Made by a program: the position numbers and the translations under genes. The notes below the pieces were generated by a model, which was given only the letters and a program-made list of their open reading frames with translations, searched no databases and was not told the origin of the DNA. Positions 23,640 to 34,336 of a DNA stretch of 64,000 nt are shown here, one piece after another. The stretch is taken from NCBI GenBank assembly GCA_963969495.1, contig OZ018320.1:78489313-78553312 (forward strand). Direction: 5' to 3'. Numbering within the stretch: position 1 is the stretch's first letter; each line of letters starts with the position of its first letter. This stretch comes from Ceratothoa steindachneri (lineage: Eukaryota; Arthropoda; Malacostraca; Isopoda; Cymothoidae).

Positions 23640-24040
23640 AAATCTACACACAGAAAATAGGAATAGGGGACAATTTAACCCACTGATTATAGGCAAAACA
23701 CAAATCCTCAATCCTCGTCACCAATATAGTATATCAATTATCAGTTAGGTTATAACTATTATTTAGAATACTCACTGAGGATGATGTGGCACATCAGATC
23801 TGGTAGTAATTGATACAATAAGTTACTAGTAGGGGTTAGTAAATAGAATAATGTAATATGTAATTTAGGCTATGATAGGAAACAGTAGGCTAGAGTTGTG
23901 TCTATAGCTTTTTCTTAAGTAGGTCATTATCTTGATAGAGTGGGTGACAGGCGTGGACTGACTGGTTATTTCTATAGGACCTTAAGATGCCACCTAGTAT
24001 TAAAGTATCCACAACAAGACTAGTAAACCGCAATAATAGA
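23640..24040 (-). repeat. Probable 5' LTR and leader of the gypsy element
   Basis: DNA upstream of gag on the minus strand. TTGGTGACGAGGATTGAGG at about 23728-23710 could be a primer-binding site just inside the LTR, with the LTR itself at roughly 23735-24040. The other LTR is missing because the element is cut on the left, so neither boundary can be confirmed. No other gene is visible here. Confidence 0.4.
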
Positions 24041-24054
24041 TCACATCATTACAA

Positions 24055-25010
24055 TAATGATATTTGGAGAACAAAGAGATGAAGGATGGATCCTAGGAAT
24101 CAACATCCTTGAAGTGATAAATGAATATAGATACTTGGGTGTGACAGTCTGTAACCAAAAGGATATATTTGAGAAGCATAAGAGACAAAATGAAGTAAAT
24201 ATGCTTAAAATGACTGGTATGCTGAGGAACATGGCAACTAAGCAAGCAAATAAGTATAAAATGATAAGGGAACTCTGGAAAGGGATAGCAGTTCCAAGAA
24301 GCCTATATGAGTATGAAGTCTGCAAAGTGACAAAGACAGAATTGGAGAGAATGATCCAAAACAAAGTGGCAAGAATTGCACTAGGGGCCAATCCCTATGT
24401 AGCAGTAGAGGCACTGAAAGGAGAAATGGGCTGGAGTAGGTATGAGGAGAGGGTGGCAAGGCTGAAAGCAAACTATAAGTTGAGACTGCAAGGGATGGGA
24501 TTAGAGACGTGAGCAGGCTATGTGTATGCTGCCTATGATAGGACTGAGTGGTGCAAAGAGGTAATGAGAGTGGTTACAAAATATGAATTAGAAGCAATCG
24601 ATATAGAGGACAGAGCAAAAGGAAAGCTGAAACAAAAAATATTAGACTCAGGAGAAAGGCTTTGGAGAAGAGGAATAAATGGAAAGAGAAGTCTGAATGT
24701 ATACAGAGGCAAAAAGGAGCCTTGCATTGAGAATATGTATGATGGGAGTTTTGCAAGCCAGCTACTATTCAAGGCATGGACTGGATCCTTGGAGGTGAAG
24801 GGAAGGACATATAGATGGAATAGAGGAGAAGACATGCGAATGGTGCCTATTGGGGCAGAGAGAATCTATAGAACATTTCATTGTGGAATGTGTGGGCCAC
24901 AGTCTCGAGAGGGAGAAATTGAAAGAAGAATTGGTGATAGAGCTGGGAAGAGAGAAGTGGGAGGAGGTGGAGAGAAGGGAGGATTATGGTGCTAGGATTT
25001 GAGTGTGGAA
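24055..25010 (+). pseudogene. LINE (family D) C-terminal region, copy 1
   Basis: Plus-strand ORFs 24057-24512 and 24522-24995 read YRYLGVTVCNQKDIFEKHKR, RELWKGIAVPRSLYEYEVCK and RIALGANPYVAVEALKGEMG, then a C-terminal Cys-His cluster (CEWCLLGQRESIEHFIVEC) in a shifted frame near 24830-24890. This is the domain after RT in a LINE. It lacks its RT; the RT piece at 25355 lies on the wrong side and belongs to another copy. One stop separates the two ORFs. I cannot assign the clade. Confidence 0.72.
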
Positions 25011-25354
25011 AAAAGATATAGATAAGACAATAAGAATAGTAAGAGCAACAAATAAATTTTTGCAGTGTGTGTGGAAAAAGAGAAATGAACAAGGCTAATA
25101 ATTTATTTATCTTCTCCACAGAAAAATAAATGCCATATCCTGATACAAAGGGTGGCTCAACAACCTGAACCTGTATGGTCTGAGTGTGGAAAAAAAATAT
25201 AGATGACAAGAGAATAGAAATAGTAAGAGCAACAAAGAAATTTTTGCAGTGTGTGTAAAAGAAAAATGAATAAGGCTAATTGATTACTCTCCTCCACAGA
25301 CAATAAATACCATATCCCGATACAAAGTGTGGCTTAACACCTGAACCTGAATCT
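25001..25354 (+). repeat. Tandem duplication of LINE D 3' end (181 bp period)
   Basis: GAGTGTGGAAAAAAGATATA at 25001 recurs with small changes at 25182, and both copies run through TTTTTGCAGTGTGTGT and CCATATCC(T/C)GATACAAAG. The repeat covers the last codons and 3' end of the LINE. Confidence 0.8.
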
Positions 25355-26823
25355 GTAGACAGCTGAGAAAGAGAAGACATGAAAGTGACAAAACTGAAAA
25401 TGAGTATCAGAGTGTATGGACAAAGTGTGTACTATAGCAGAAAGTGGCAAAGTGCATGATTAGGGATGCAAAAGGAAAGTGATCCAGGCCCTAAAAGAAA
25501 AAGGGTTGCAAGGTGGCCGTGAATGGTACAGATTCATGAGAGGAGAAGGAATGAGCAGCACTGAAAGTGTAGAGAGTCTGAAAGTAAATGGCGTCTATAT
25601 AAATGAGAAGGAAGATATGAAAAAGGCCATAAAAGAGTTCTGGGAGAAAATTGGATGAGTTGGTGAAGTGTTTGATGTGAGAAAGGAGAGTATAACCTTG
25701 GAAAGGAAGGATGCAGAGGAACTAAATGAAAGAATCAGTACAGAAGAAGTTGCAAAGTGTGTGAGAAGACAGAAAAACTGTAAGGCTGCTGGACCAGATG
25801 AAAGTAAACATAAAAATCAGCAGCGTGCCCAAAAAAGTGTATCTTTTTTGCATGTATGTTTTGTTCACCCGCACATGCATATTCATGCCCGTTTGGTTAA
25901 ATGAAAACTTTAAAAAAGACATTAGAACATTATTCAATAAACAATTATGATTATAGGGCTGTGCCCTCCAGACCCATCCCCCTAATTTATTGAAACTCAG
26001 GATCATCATAGGGGGTCCCCGCAACAGTGATACCCCCCTCCCCCACCCGAGCAGTCCCCTTGAATTTACTCCCAAGAGGTGAAACATATTGGAACAGGGA
26101 TGAAATATTTTGTGTCCTGTCATTCGCGCCGCCGATCTTAATGTTTACCAAAGGAAATACCCTATGAAATGTACAAAATGGAGGTTATGTGGTGATTGAG
26201 AAAATGACAGAGTTATTTAATAAAGTGTGGGATGAAGAGAGAGTACCTAAGAGGTGGAACCAATGGAGAGTGACACTGCTACATAAAGGTGGGTATAAGA
26301 GTAAGAATGAACTAATAAATTATAGACCAATTGCTATCCTAATCACACTAGGGACAATTTTCACAGGAGTACTGAATGAAAGACTTTGTAGATGGATTGA
26401 GAGAGAGCTAGAGTACTGGGTGAGGAACAAAATGGGTTTCGTGCAGATAGGAGAGCAGCAGACAATATGTTTGTGGTAAATGAAATAATGGAAAGAAAGA
26501 AGAATGAAGGAAGTAAATTATACCTATGTTTCCTAGATATTATAACATATAGAAAAAGCATATGACAGGGTTGACAGAAAAATATTATGTAAAGTCCTAG
26601 AAAGGAGCGACCTCAGCGATAAATTAATTAATATTATTAGAAGAGCAATTTATAGACTAGGAGACCTAGAAACCAAGTGGGTCAAAAGCGAGAAAGGAGT
26701 CAGGCAAGGATGTATACTATCTCCAACCCTATTTCGCTTATACACAGAAGAATTAGCTGGGAGAGTTTGATGAATGAATGCTGGAGTGAGGGTTGGGGAT
26801 GACAAGATATGCATAGTACTGTA
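25355..26823 (+). pseudogene. LINE (family D) RT region, left part of a split element
   Basis: The plus strand encodes EEVAKCVRRQKNCKAAGPDE (to 25803), is cut by a MITE, and continues from 26149 with NKVWDEERVPKRWNQWRVTL, NYRPIAILITLGTIFTGVLN, then LYLCFLD and KAYDRVDRK in shifted frames, and GVRQGCILSPTLFRLYTEEL near 26700. These are RT blocks 1 to 4. The text ends at IVLY (26823), just before the catalytic A-D-D, where a DNA transposon begins. It resumes at 34337. Several frameshifts are present. Confidence 0.78.
25804..26148. mobile_element. MITE, family M1, copy 2 (reverse orientation)
   Basis: It starts GTAAACATAAAAATCAGCAG and ends with the inverted GCCGATCTTAATGTTTAC. Its body is the reverse complement of copy 1 at 15154-15509, for example GCCCAAAAAAGTGTATCTTT against GCCAAAAAAGTGGATTTTTG. 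Flanks CAGATGAAA and CAAAGGAAA match at 7 of 9 bases, a decayed 9 base duplication. It interrupts the RT right after G-P-D-E. Confidence 0.8.
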
Positions 26824-26930
26824 TGTGTTTCAAAACTTTTTTTCAAAGGTTTTCCAACTGATTTAGGATCCTTTTTGCATGCTGAATTAAAAAAATATCA
26901 TTCATTTTCTTTGGTCAGGTCTGGTTTCTA
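26824..26930 (+). repeat. Left terminal inverted repeat of the unclassified transposon
   Basis: Pairs with 34215-34336 read on the other strand. Outer bases TGTGTT (left) and TGCGTT (right) look like the true ends. No target duplication is clear. Confidence 0.65.
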
Positions 26931-27075
26931 AGATACAATAAATTTTTATTACAGCATATTTTTCCCAAATGGCACTATCATCCAAGCGTATGTGGGCTTT
27001 GTTTTTGCCACAGGTGGTCATGGGTTACCTTAAATAACTAGTTATTCTTTCTCTTTTCAGGTCTAGTTGTGCAGT

Positions 27076-28233
27076 ATGATGGATCGGAAGTGTAAGAACC
27101 ATCCTAACAAATTTTGTTTCATCTTCGGACATGTGGTTCTTCCAGACTGTCAAGCGAAAATCACAGATTTTGGGAAGAAGGCTTATTACGCTTATTTTGG
27201 AGTCAAACTAGGGGACCAGGATAAGGCATTTGCTCCCCATATCTGCTGCAAAGCATGTGTGGAGAACTTACGGGATTGGAGGAATAGGAAAAGAAAGAGT
27301 ATGCCATTTGGTGTCCCAATGGTGTGGAGGGAAGGGAAAGATCACGTTACTGACTGCTACTTCTGCATGACAAATTTAAAAGGCATCAATCGCAAGAACA
27401 AGCACCATGTTCAATACCCTGATGTTCCTTCTGCCATAAAGCCAATCCCCAATGGACCAGATGTTCCTGTTCCAGATGTCATCATGAAATCTAGTTCTGA
27501 TTCTAAATCTACTGACATGACTGATACAGGTGAGTGTGGTGCATACGAACTAGAAGAGGATGACTGGACACGAGACCTGAACCTATCTAAGGAATCTGCC
27601 CAGCTCTGGGTTCTCTTCGAGAGAAACATCTACTTGCCCCAGGAACAACGTTCTATTGGTATCGGGAATATAAGAGCGAATTCAGAAAATTCTTTATGTT
27701 CGATGAAGCATCTTCACTGATCTACTGTAACAATATTGCTGAACTGATGAAATTAATGGGTATGAAGTATGTTGCCATGGAATGGAGACTTTTTATTGAC
27801 TCATCTAACAGAAGTCTCAAGACAGTTCTTCTGAATAACGGAAATAAGGTTTCATTAATCCCTGTTGGACACTCGGCTGAAATGAAAGAATCCCACAACA
27901 CCATGGAACGTCTGTTGTCTGCTCTCAATTACCAGGAACATAAATGGTTGATTTGTGGAGATCTTAAAGTTGTTGGACTCATCCTAGGACTTTAAGGTGG
28001 GTACACAAAGTATCCATGCTTTTTGTGCTTGTGGGATAGTCGGGCTGATGACCAGCATTATGTCAGACAAGAGTGGCCATCAAGACAAGGATTAGAACCC
28101 AGGTCTCAATGTTCTGTCCCACCCTCTGGTTGAATCGAGTAAGGTGTTACTTACACCCCTACACATCAAACTCGGCCTAATGAAGAAATTTGTAATAGCA
28201 CTGGACAGGGAAGGTGGAGGATTTGCCTTCCTA
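27076..28233 (+). pseudogene. Cys-rich transposon-borne protein, 5' part
   Basis: From ATG 27076, MMDRKCKNHPNKFCFIFGHV begins a Cys-rich N-terminus, with HICCKACVENLRDW and DCYFCMTNLKG further on, suggesting zinc binding. One Cys of the first pair appears replaced by Phe (CFIF). An acidic linker follows. A frameshift near 27690 leads to ORF 27696-27995 (EWRLFIDSSNRSLKTVLLNN; LICGDLKVV), and after another shift to CFLCLWDSRADDQHYVRQEW and LHIKLGLMKKFVIALDREGG at 28160-28225. I recognise this as a repetitive family in crustacean and cnidarian genomes but know no function. A CR1-like LINE interrupts it at 28234. Confidence 0.75.
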
Positions 28234-28558
28234 ACATAACATAACATAATTTTACGGATGACAAAAGCCACAAGGGCCTATCAAAGGTCATCCACATCCG
28301 TCAAAACCCACCTACAAAAAAGCACCATCATCAGGGGAAGACAAAATCAAAGTCCCCCACAATATAATATAACAGATGACAAAAGCCACAAGGGCTCATC
28401 ATAGGTCATCCGAGTCAAACAGCCTCTTTTTTAAGGCACCCAAACTCCTAGGAAAACTACATCCAGAGGATTGCATCCAGAAACAAGGGTATCACCAATC
28501 AAGGCTTGTCAGGAACTAAATCATGCAGCTATAGATATATAAAAACAATTTTAATATA

Positions 28559-31026
28559 TAGTGGTACCTCTACTTACAAAATTAATTCATTCTGGAAATC
28601 GTTTTGTAATGTGAAAATTTCGTAAGTAGAAACGCTTTTTACCCTATACATGCCCTAATTGGTTCCAAGCCCCTTAAAAATTGGACATAATTTTTTTATA
28701 AATTACAAAAATGCATCAAAACCTGTAACAAATACATGTTAGAATTAAATTACTGCACAATAAACATAAAAATGAGAGTTGTACATAATGTAAAGAATAA
28801 AGTTTTTTTCTTCTTTTTTACTTTAATGGTTGTCTTATTTAACTGCTATCGTTGTCACCTTTCGCCTTCTTCGGTTCAGGTTCACTCTCAGCAGTGGTTT
28901 TTGCCGGACGTTTTGTAAAGATCCTATCAAAGGTCGTTTGCTTTTGTCGGCTTTTAACAATCTTTCAAAAATGTTCAAGGCAAACATCATCATAGTGAGC
29001 GATAGCTCGATTAGTGAACACTTTTTCTGGGTGATTCTTTTCAACAAAGTCCGAAACTTCATAGATTTTTTGTAAAATGTCTTTTATTCAGGCTATCGGA
29101 ATAATGGCTGCCTCCTCTTCGTCTTTAATGAACTCCTGCACTGCCGTGTGTTGCATCGCCTCCAATTCCCTCAGCTCCTCCATCGAAAGCTCCTCGTGCT
29201 GCTCCTGAATCAACTCATCGATGTCCTCGTCATTCACCTCAAACCCCATGCACTTTCCCAGCGAAACAATTTCGTCAACTTCGGGTCCAACTTTACCCTC
29301 CAACTCCACCTCAAACCCCTAAAAATCTTGTGGGGCAACAGCATCGGGCCACAGCTTTCTCCAAGCCGCATTAAGGGTACGCCTGGTCACCTCCTGCCAA
29401 GCCATGATGATTATCTTGAGGCAAACAACAATGTCGAAGTGCTGCTTCCAAAACTCACAAAGGGTAAGCTGGGTGTTTTCAGGGATGTCTAAACACCTCT
29501 TGAACAAGTGTTTCGTGTAGAGTTTCTTGAAGTTTGAAATGACTTGTTGGTCCATGGGCTGGAGGATAGAGGTGGTGTTAGGTGGGAGGTACAGCACCTT
29601 AATAAATGAGAACTCCTGCAGGATATCATCTTCGAGGCCGGGCGGGTGGGCAGGTGCATTATCGAGAATGAGGAGGCACTTGATGGGGAGATTGTTCTCC
29701 TCTAGGTACCTCTTAACAGCAGGGCCAAAAACCAAATTGACCCACTCAACAAAAAATTGTCTGGTAACCCAGGCCTTGGCATTGGCCCTCCATAGCACCT
29801 GAAGTTTTTCTTTTAATATCTTGTGGGCCTTAAATGCTCTGGGATTTTCAGAGTGTTACACCAGCAGGGGCTTGATTTTACAATCCCCACTGGCATTGGC
29901 ACAAAGGGCAAGTGTAAGGCAGTCCTTCATGGGCTTGTGGCCTGGCATTTTTTTCTGTTCTACTGTGATGAAGGTACAGAGAGGCATCTTTTTCCAAAAA
30001 AGGCCAGTCTCATCACAATTTAAAACTTGCTGTGTAACGTAGCCTTCATCGATCACCAATTGTTAAAATTTTCGCACAAATTCGTCGGGTGCTTTCTGGT
30101 GGGCGCTAGATGCCCCGCCATGCTGATCAACAGAGTGAATTCCAGTCCTCCTTTTGAACTTCTCGAACCACCCACGCGATGCCTTAAACTCCTGGTGTAG
30201 ATCTTGCGCCGAAGTTCCCTCGCCTGCATCCATCTTTACGAGGTCATTAAAGATGGCGGTCGCCTTTTTGCAAATTATGGTCTCGAGCTATCTCTTTCTC
30301 CTTTATCCACACGAGTAAAAACCTCTCCATCTCATTGTTCACTGCCGACCTCCTCTTCGAAATGACAGAGAGGCCTTTGGAAGGAGTCGTAGCTTTTAGG
30401 GCTTCCTTTTGTTTTAATATCATGCCTATCGTTGATGGATTACGGTTATATTCTTTGGCGAGATCAACCAAACGCATGCCTTTTTCGTACTTTTCTATTA
30501 TCTCTTGCTTTTTTTGTATGGACAAAACAACTCTCTTCTTCTTCTTCTCACCACTTTTCTCCTTCACTTTCTTGGGGCCCATAGGGAATAAAAGTTAATA
30601 CACACACGTAAAGTTGCAATAAACACTAACAAAAGCTGACGAAAAACTGTTCGAACACTTCATGATTTACTGAATTTCGCTAGCGTGAGACAGGCTTCAG
30701 TGATCCTCGTGGGCCGACGGGAAAACGAAGGGGATTCTGGGTATACGCACATACACACAGAGGTCCATCCTAGCCAATGGGATGCCAGGAAGATGCTGGG
30801 CAATAGCTAATGGCAGAGCAGCTCAGTCGCGCCACTTTCACACCAAGATACAGGAGGCTACAAGAATGTTTATGTTCGGTGGACTCTGGGGCAGCGCGTA
30901 TTTTGAAATTTTCGCCTTTCGTATCCTGAAATTTCTTTCGTAACAAGAGGCAATATTTTTCCGAAGAAGTGTTTCGTAACCTGAAAATTTCGTATGTAGA
31001 GCCTTTCGTAAGTAGAAGTACCACTG
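28559..31026 (-). mobile_element. Tigger/pogo-type DNA transposon inside C3
   Basis: Left end TAGTGGTACCTCTACTTAC and right end (reverse complement CAGTGGTACTTCTACTTACG) are terminal inverted repeats; the left first base appears mutated from C to T. TA flanks both ends (28557-28558 and 31027-31028). The empty site TTAATATATACAAAAC is seen at 61344-61359 in sister copy C4, proving a TA target and exact ends. The element is about 2.47 kb with one transposase gene on the minus strand. Confidence 0.92.
29088..30582 (-). pseudogene. Tigger-like transposase (CENP-B/jerky type), broken
   Basis: The minus strand starts at 30582 with MGPKKVKEKSGEKKKKR, then a helix-turn-helix (KKQEIIEKYEKGMRLVDLA; NPSTIGMILKQKE) of the CENP-B DNA-binding type. 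The DDE core shows NCDETGLFWKKMP, CLLILDNAPAHPP and STILQPMDQQ-like text (SILQPMDQQVISNFKK). The second and third Asp are separated by 36 residues. An acidic C-terminus ends at 29088. I find one frameshift near 30280 and three in-frame stops (near 30063, 29855 and 29318), so it is inactive but fairly young. Confidence 0.9.
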
Positions 31027-31059
31027 TATACAAAACTTAGGAACCATCACAACCTTCCA

Positions 31060-33616
31060 TCCCCATAAACTCATCCAACCTACTCTTAAATACATTTAAA
31101 TTTGGACTACCTACTACCCTCCGCGGTAATTTGTTCCAGAAGTCTACCACTCTATTGGTGAAAAAATATTTCTTAAATCCAACCTACACCCTTGCTTTTT
31201 AATTTTCAAGTGGTGACCTCTAGTCTGATTTCCATCATCTAACTCAAAAAACTTGCTAACATCCAAGAAAAAAAGAGCTCAATCATATCCCCTCTCACAC
31301 ACCTCCTTTCGAACGAGAACATATTTAATACCCTCAGTCTATCTATATATTCAAGGTGCCTCAGGGAAGGAATAATCTTTGTTGCCCTCCGTTGCACTGA
31401 CTCAAGAAGGTTAATATCGTGTCTAAAATGTGGGGACCATGCCTGTATACAGTACTCTAGATGTGGCCTAACATAAGAGTTATAGAGTTTAAGAATAACC
31501 ACCTTACTTTTGTAACTGACATTTCTCTTAATGAAACCCAGCACTCTATTTGCCCTATTTCTTGCTTTAATACACTGCTTAGAAAATCTTAATGACTTAT
31601 CTATTACTACTCCTAGATTTTTCTCATCCTCTACTGAGCTCAGCCAATGCCCATCCATTTCATAGTTAAATTCTCTATTATCTTTTCCCATGTTAATAAC
31701 TTTGCACTTATCAAGGTTATTTAAATCCCCCTGCACTTTAAAATTATCATCAATATCTTTAACTACAGCTGCTAATTTGATATCATCCGCAAAAATTGAC
31801 ACTTCATTATTAACTGCCTCCCCAAGATCGTTTATATAGATGACAAATAATAATGGACCGAGAACTGATCCCTGAGAAACCCCACTGATAACATCCCTCC
31901 ACTCTGACTTTACACCATTTAGCACTACCCTTTGCTTCCTGTCTTTCAGCCACTCAGCTATCCAATTTGAAACACCCCCACATATCCCAATCATTTTTAA
32001 TTTATGAACTAGTCTTCTATGTGGTACCTTATCAAATGCTTTACTAAAATCTAAGTAAATTATATCTACATTCTCTCTCCCTTATCTACTTGATCTGTTA
32101 CAAACTCCAGAAAGTCTAGTAAATTAGTCAAACATGATCTACCTGATCTAAACCCATGCTGAGCATCGCTGATTAACCCCTCCCTCTCTAGATGTTGGCA
32201 AATCCCTTTTTTAACTATTTTATCAAGAATTTTACAGACTACAGGAGTTAGGCTAACTGGTCTAAAGTTATTCGGATCCTCTTTACTACCCTTCTTGAAA
32301 ATGGGGACTACATTCGCTCTCTTCCAATCATCAGGTATTTCTCCATATTCCAGTGACCTAGTATACAACTTCTCCAGAGCTATTGAGATACTTTCTACCC
32401 CTTCTTTAAGTATCCTAGAATGAATATTATCAGGGCCGGAGGCCTTGCTAGTATCTAACTCACCTATTAGTCCTTTTATTGTCCTCCAATCCTCACTAAT
32501 GGTAGTAAAGACCTCTTTTCCTGATCCATGAGTACTATACATAAGACTATTTAGTTTCTCCTTTGTAAATACTGATGCAAAATGACCATTTAGTACCTCA
32601 TCAGTTTCTCTCACAACCCCTTCATATTTGATAGGCCTTATTTTAACTCTGCCAGACTTATTATTAATTTTATAGTAACTAAAGAACTTTCTAGGATCTT
32701 TGTTGCTATCCTGAGTTAATTTAATTTCTGACACCCTTTTGTTCTTTTTTATAATCTTATTTAACTCATTCCTAGCCATTCTATAATCACTCAAATTTTG
32801 AATATTATTTTGTACCTGTAATTTTTGATATGCCCTTTTCTTCTCTGAAATTTTTCTAGCTATCTCCTGATTCCACCATAATGGTTTCCTACATTTGTTC
32901 CTAATGGCCTTCATCGGGATACATTGTTCTTGGACTACATTTATTATATGCTTGAGAGTATCCCACATACCATAAGCATTTTTACCTCTGAATTCTACAT
33001 CCTAGTCTACAAAATTTAGCAAGCTTCGGAGTTTTATATAATCTCCCTTATGAAAATTTGGAACTTTTACAGCATTCTCGGTTATTTTACCCTTCTCAAT
33101 TCCCAAGTTAAAATGAACTATCTGATGGTCACTATTTCCCAATGCTTCCCCAACAGTCAATTCTTGAACTAAATGATCACTGTTAGAAAGTACTAAATCT
33201 AATATATTGTTCTCCCTTGTTGGCTCATTAACAAATTGATTCAAAAAATTATCCTCAAAGCATTCTATGAACCTGCCACTTGTTCTATCCCTACCTATCA
33301 TATTTTCCCAGTCCACAGAGTTTAAGTTGAAGTCCCCAATAATAACTGCATATGTTTCACATCCCTTACTTATTTTCCTTATCATTAGTTCATCCATATG
33401 ATCAGTCTGCCCAGGTGGCCTGTAAAAAGCTCCCAAATGCACCATTCTATTTTTACTGAACCTAATATCTATCCAAAGTGACTCAACTCCATCCTGCTTT
33501 ATTGAAGTATTTAAACTTGAAACAATGTTGTTTTTTATATAGATAATTATTCCTCCACCACTCCAACCCGTCCTTTGACTAAGGTTCCCTATTATAGCCC
33601 TGTAAATCAAATTCAC
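31060..33616 (-). pseudogene. ORF2 of CR1-like copy C3
   Basis: The endonuclease part is 33631-33002 (GGGIIIYIKNN, HLGAFYRPPGQTDHMDELM, IIGDFNLNSVDWENM), RT is 32968-32066 (NVVPIFKKGSKEDPNNFRPV, DAQHGFRSGRSC) and 31994-31239 (SGVSQGSVLGPLLFVIYIND, FADDIKLAAVV), followed by the C-terminal region. A stop after NFVD at 33002 and a frameshift after KGERM at 32066 break the frame. An in-frame gap of roughly 14 codons removes the segment after QGDLN that C2 has (WAQKWQMTFN). All three defects are also in C4. Confidence 0.88.
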
Positions 33617-34087
33617 CACAAGTTCAAACAAATCAGCATGGAGAAGCTTAAGGCAGGTATATTTGATGGTCCTCAGATAAGAGAACTCATAAAAGACTAG
33701 TTTTGATGATTCATTAAATCATCCCGAACTCTCTGCCTGGCTGTCCCTTAAGTTAGTCATTGCAAACTTACTTGGTAACCACAGAAGTCCTCATTACCAG
33801 AAGATGGTTGATGACTTAATGGAGAATTTCCGCAAACTTGGTGCGCACGTATGTCAGTGAAAATGCACTTTCTTCAGTCCCATCTGGACTATTTTCTAGA
33901 AAATTGCGGAGACTTCAGTGAAGAACAGGGTGAGAACTTTCACCAAGACATCCATGTCATGGAGGAATGCTATCAAGGCCAATGGGATGTGAACTTTCTG
34001 GCTGACTACTGTTGGTGCCTTAAGAGGGATGTGGTGTCTGCTCGGCACAATCGGAGGTCACTGAAGAGACTATTCATCCATGAGTAG
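33617..34087 (+). pseudogene. Cys-rich transposon-borne protein, 3' part
   Basis: The reading frame of 27076-28233 resumes after the LINE: KFKQISMEKLKAGIFDGPQI, then, after stops at 33700-33712 and a frameshift, MSVKMHFLQSHLDYFLENCG, FSEEQGENFHQDIHVMEECY and DVNFLADYCWCLKRDVVS, ending at the stop at 34087. The HSHLDYF, FHQDI and YQGQW pattern is the conserved C-terminus of the same family. Conserved His, Asp and Glu residues hint at an enzyme, but I cannot name one. Confidence 0.75.
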
Positions 34088-34214
34088 CTTATTTTGTGCA
34101 TTGTACTATTCATGCTATCTATTAAAAATATTCTGTAAACCTTCTGTGAGTAAATCAGTCCAATATTTGCTATTATGTGTTTCATCCACAACAAATATTT
34201 GGAAATATAGGAGT

Positions 34215-34336
34215 TTTTGGTATGTGCTCATATTTCCAAAACCTGACCTGATTGGGTAAAATGAGCATGATTTTCAGATTCAGTGCAAAAAACAACTTAA
34301 ATCAGGTATTATATATTTGACCTTGAAAACAACGCA
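34215..34336 (-). repeat. Right terminal inverted repeat of the unclassified transposon
   Basis: Partner of 26824-26930. Immediately to its right the LINE D reading frame resumes. Confidence 0.65.

Larger units (their letters stand above)
28234..33616 (-). mobile_element. CR1-like LINE copy C3, inserted in the Cys-rich gene
   Basis: The 3' tail is TAACA repeats at 28234-28250 (TTATG on the element strand) and the 5' end is truncated at 33616. Comparison with C4 at 61024-64000 shows that C4 continues further 5' where C3 stops. The host reading frame runs into the left edge (GGGFAFL) and resumes at the right edge (KFKQISMEKLKAG). No target duplication longer than a few bases is visible. It contains a Tigger-like transposon at 28559-31026. 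Confidence 0.88.
26824..34336 (+). mobile_element. Unclassified DNA transposon with about 100 bp inverted repeats, carrying nested insertions
   Basis: 26824-26930 and the reverse complement of 34215-34336 share an extended alignment: TTTTTCAAAGG/TTTTCAAGG, CTGATTTAGG/CTGATTTAAG, TTTTTGCA, CTGAAT, TCATTTT and GTCAGGTCTGGTTT/TCAGGTCAGGTTTT. By eye roughly two thirds of bases match. The body encodes one Cys-rich protein (27076-28233 plus 33617-34087). The LINE D reading frame runs up to the left end (IVLY) and resumes at the right end (AD...MSEIAEEL), which independently fixes the insertion boundaries to within about 10 bases. Without the nested LINE the element is about 2.1 kb. Confidence 0.7.

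Noticed and set aside
26824..34336. The Cys-rich gene at 27076 as a normal host gene interrupted by a LINE
   Set aside because: Long inverted repeats flank it and the surrounding LINE resumes beyond them, so it is better explained as cargo or transposase of a mobile element.
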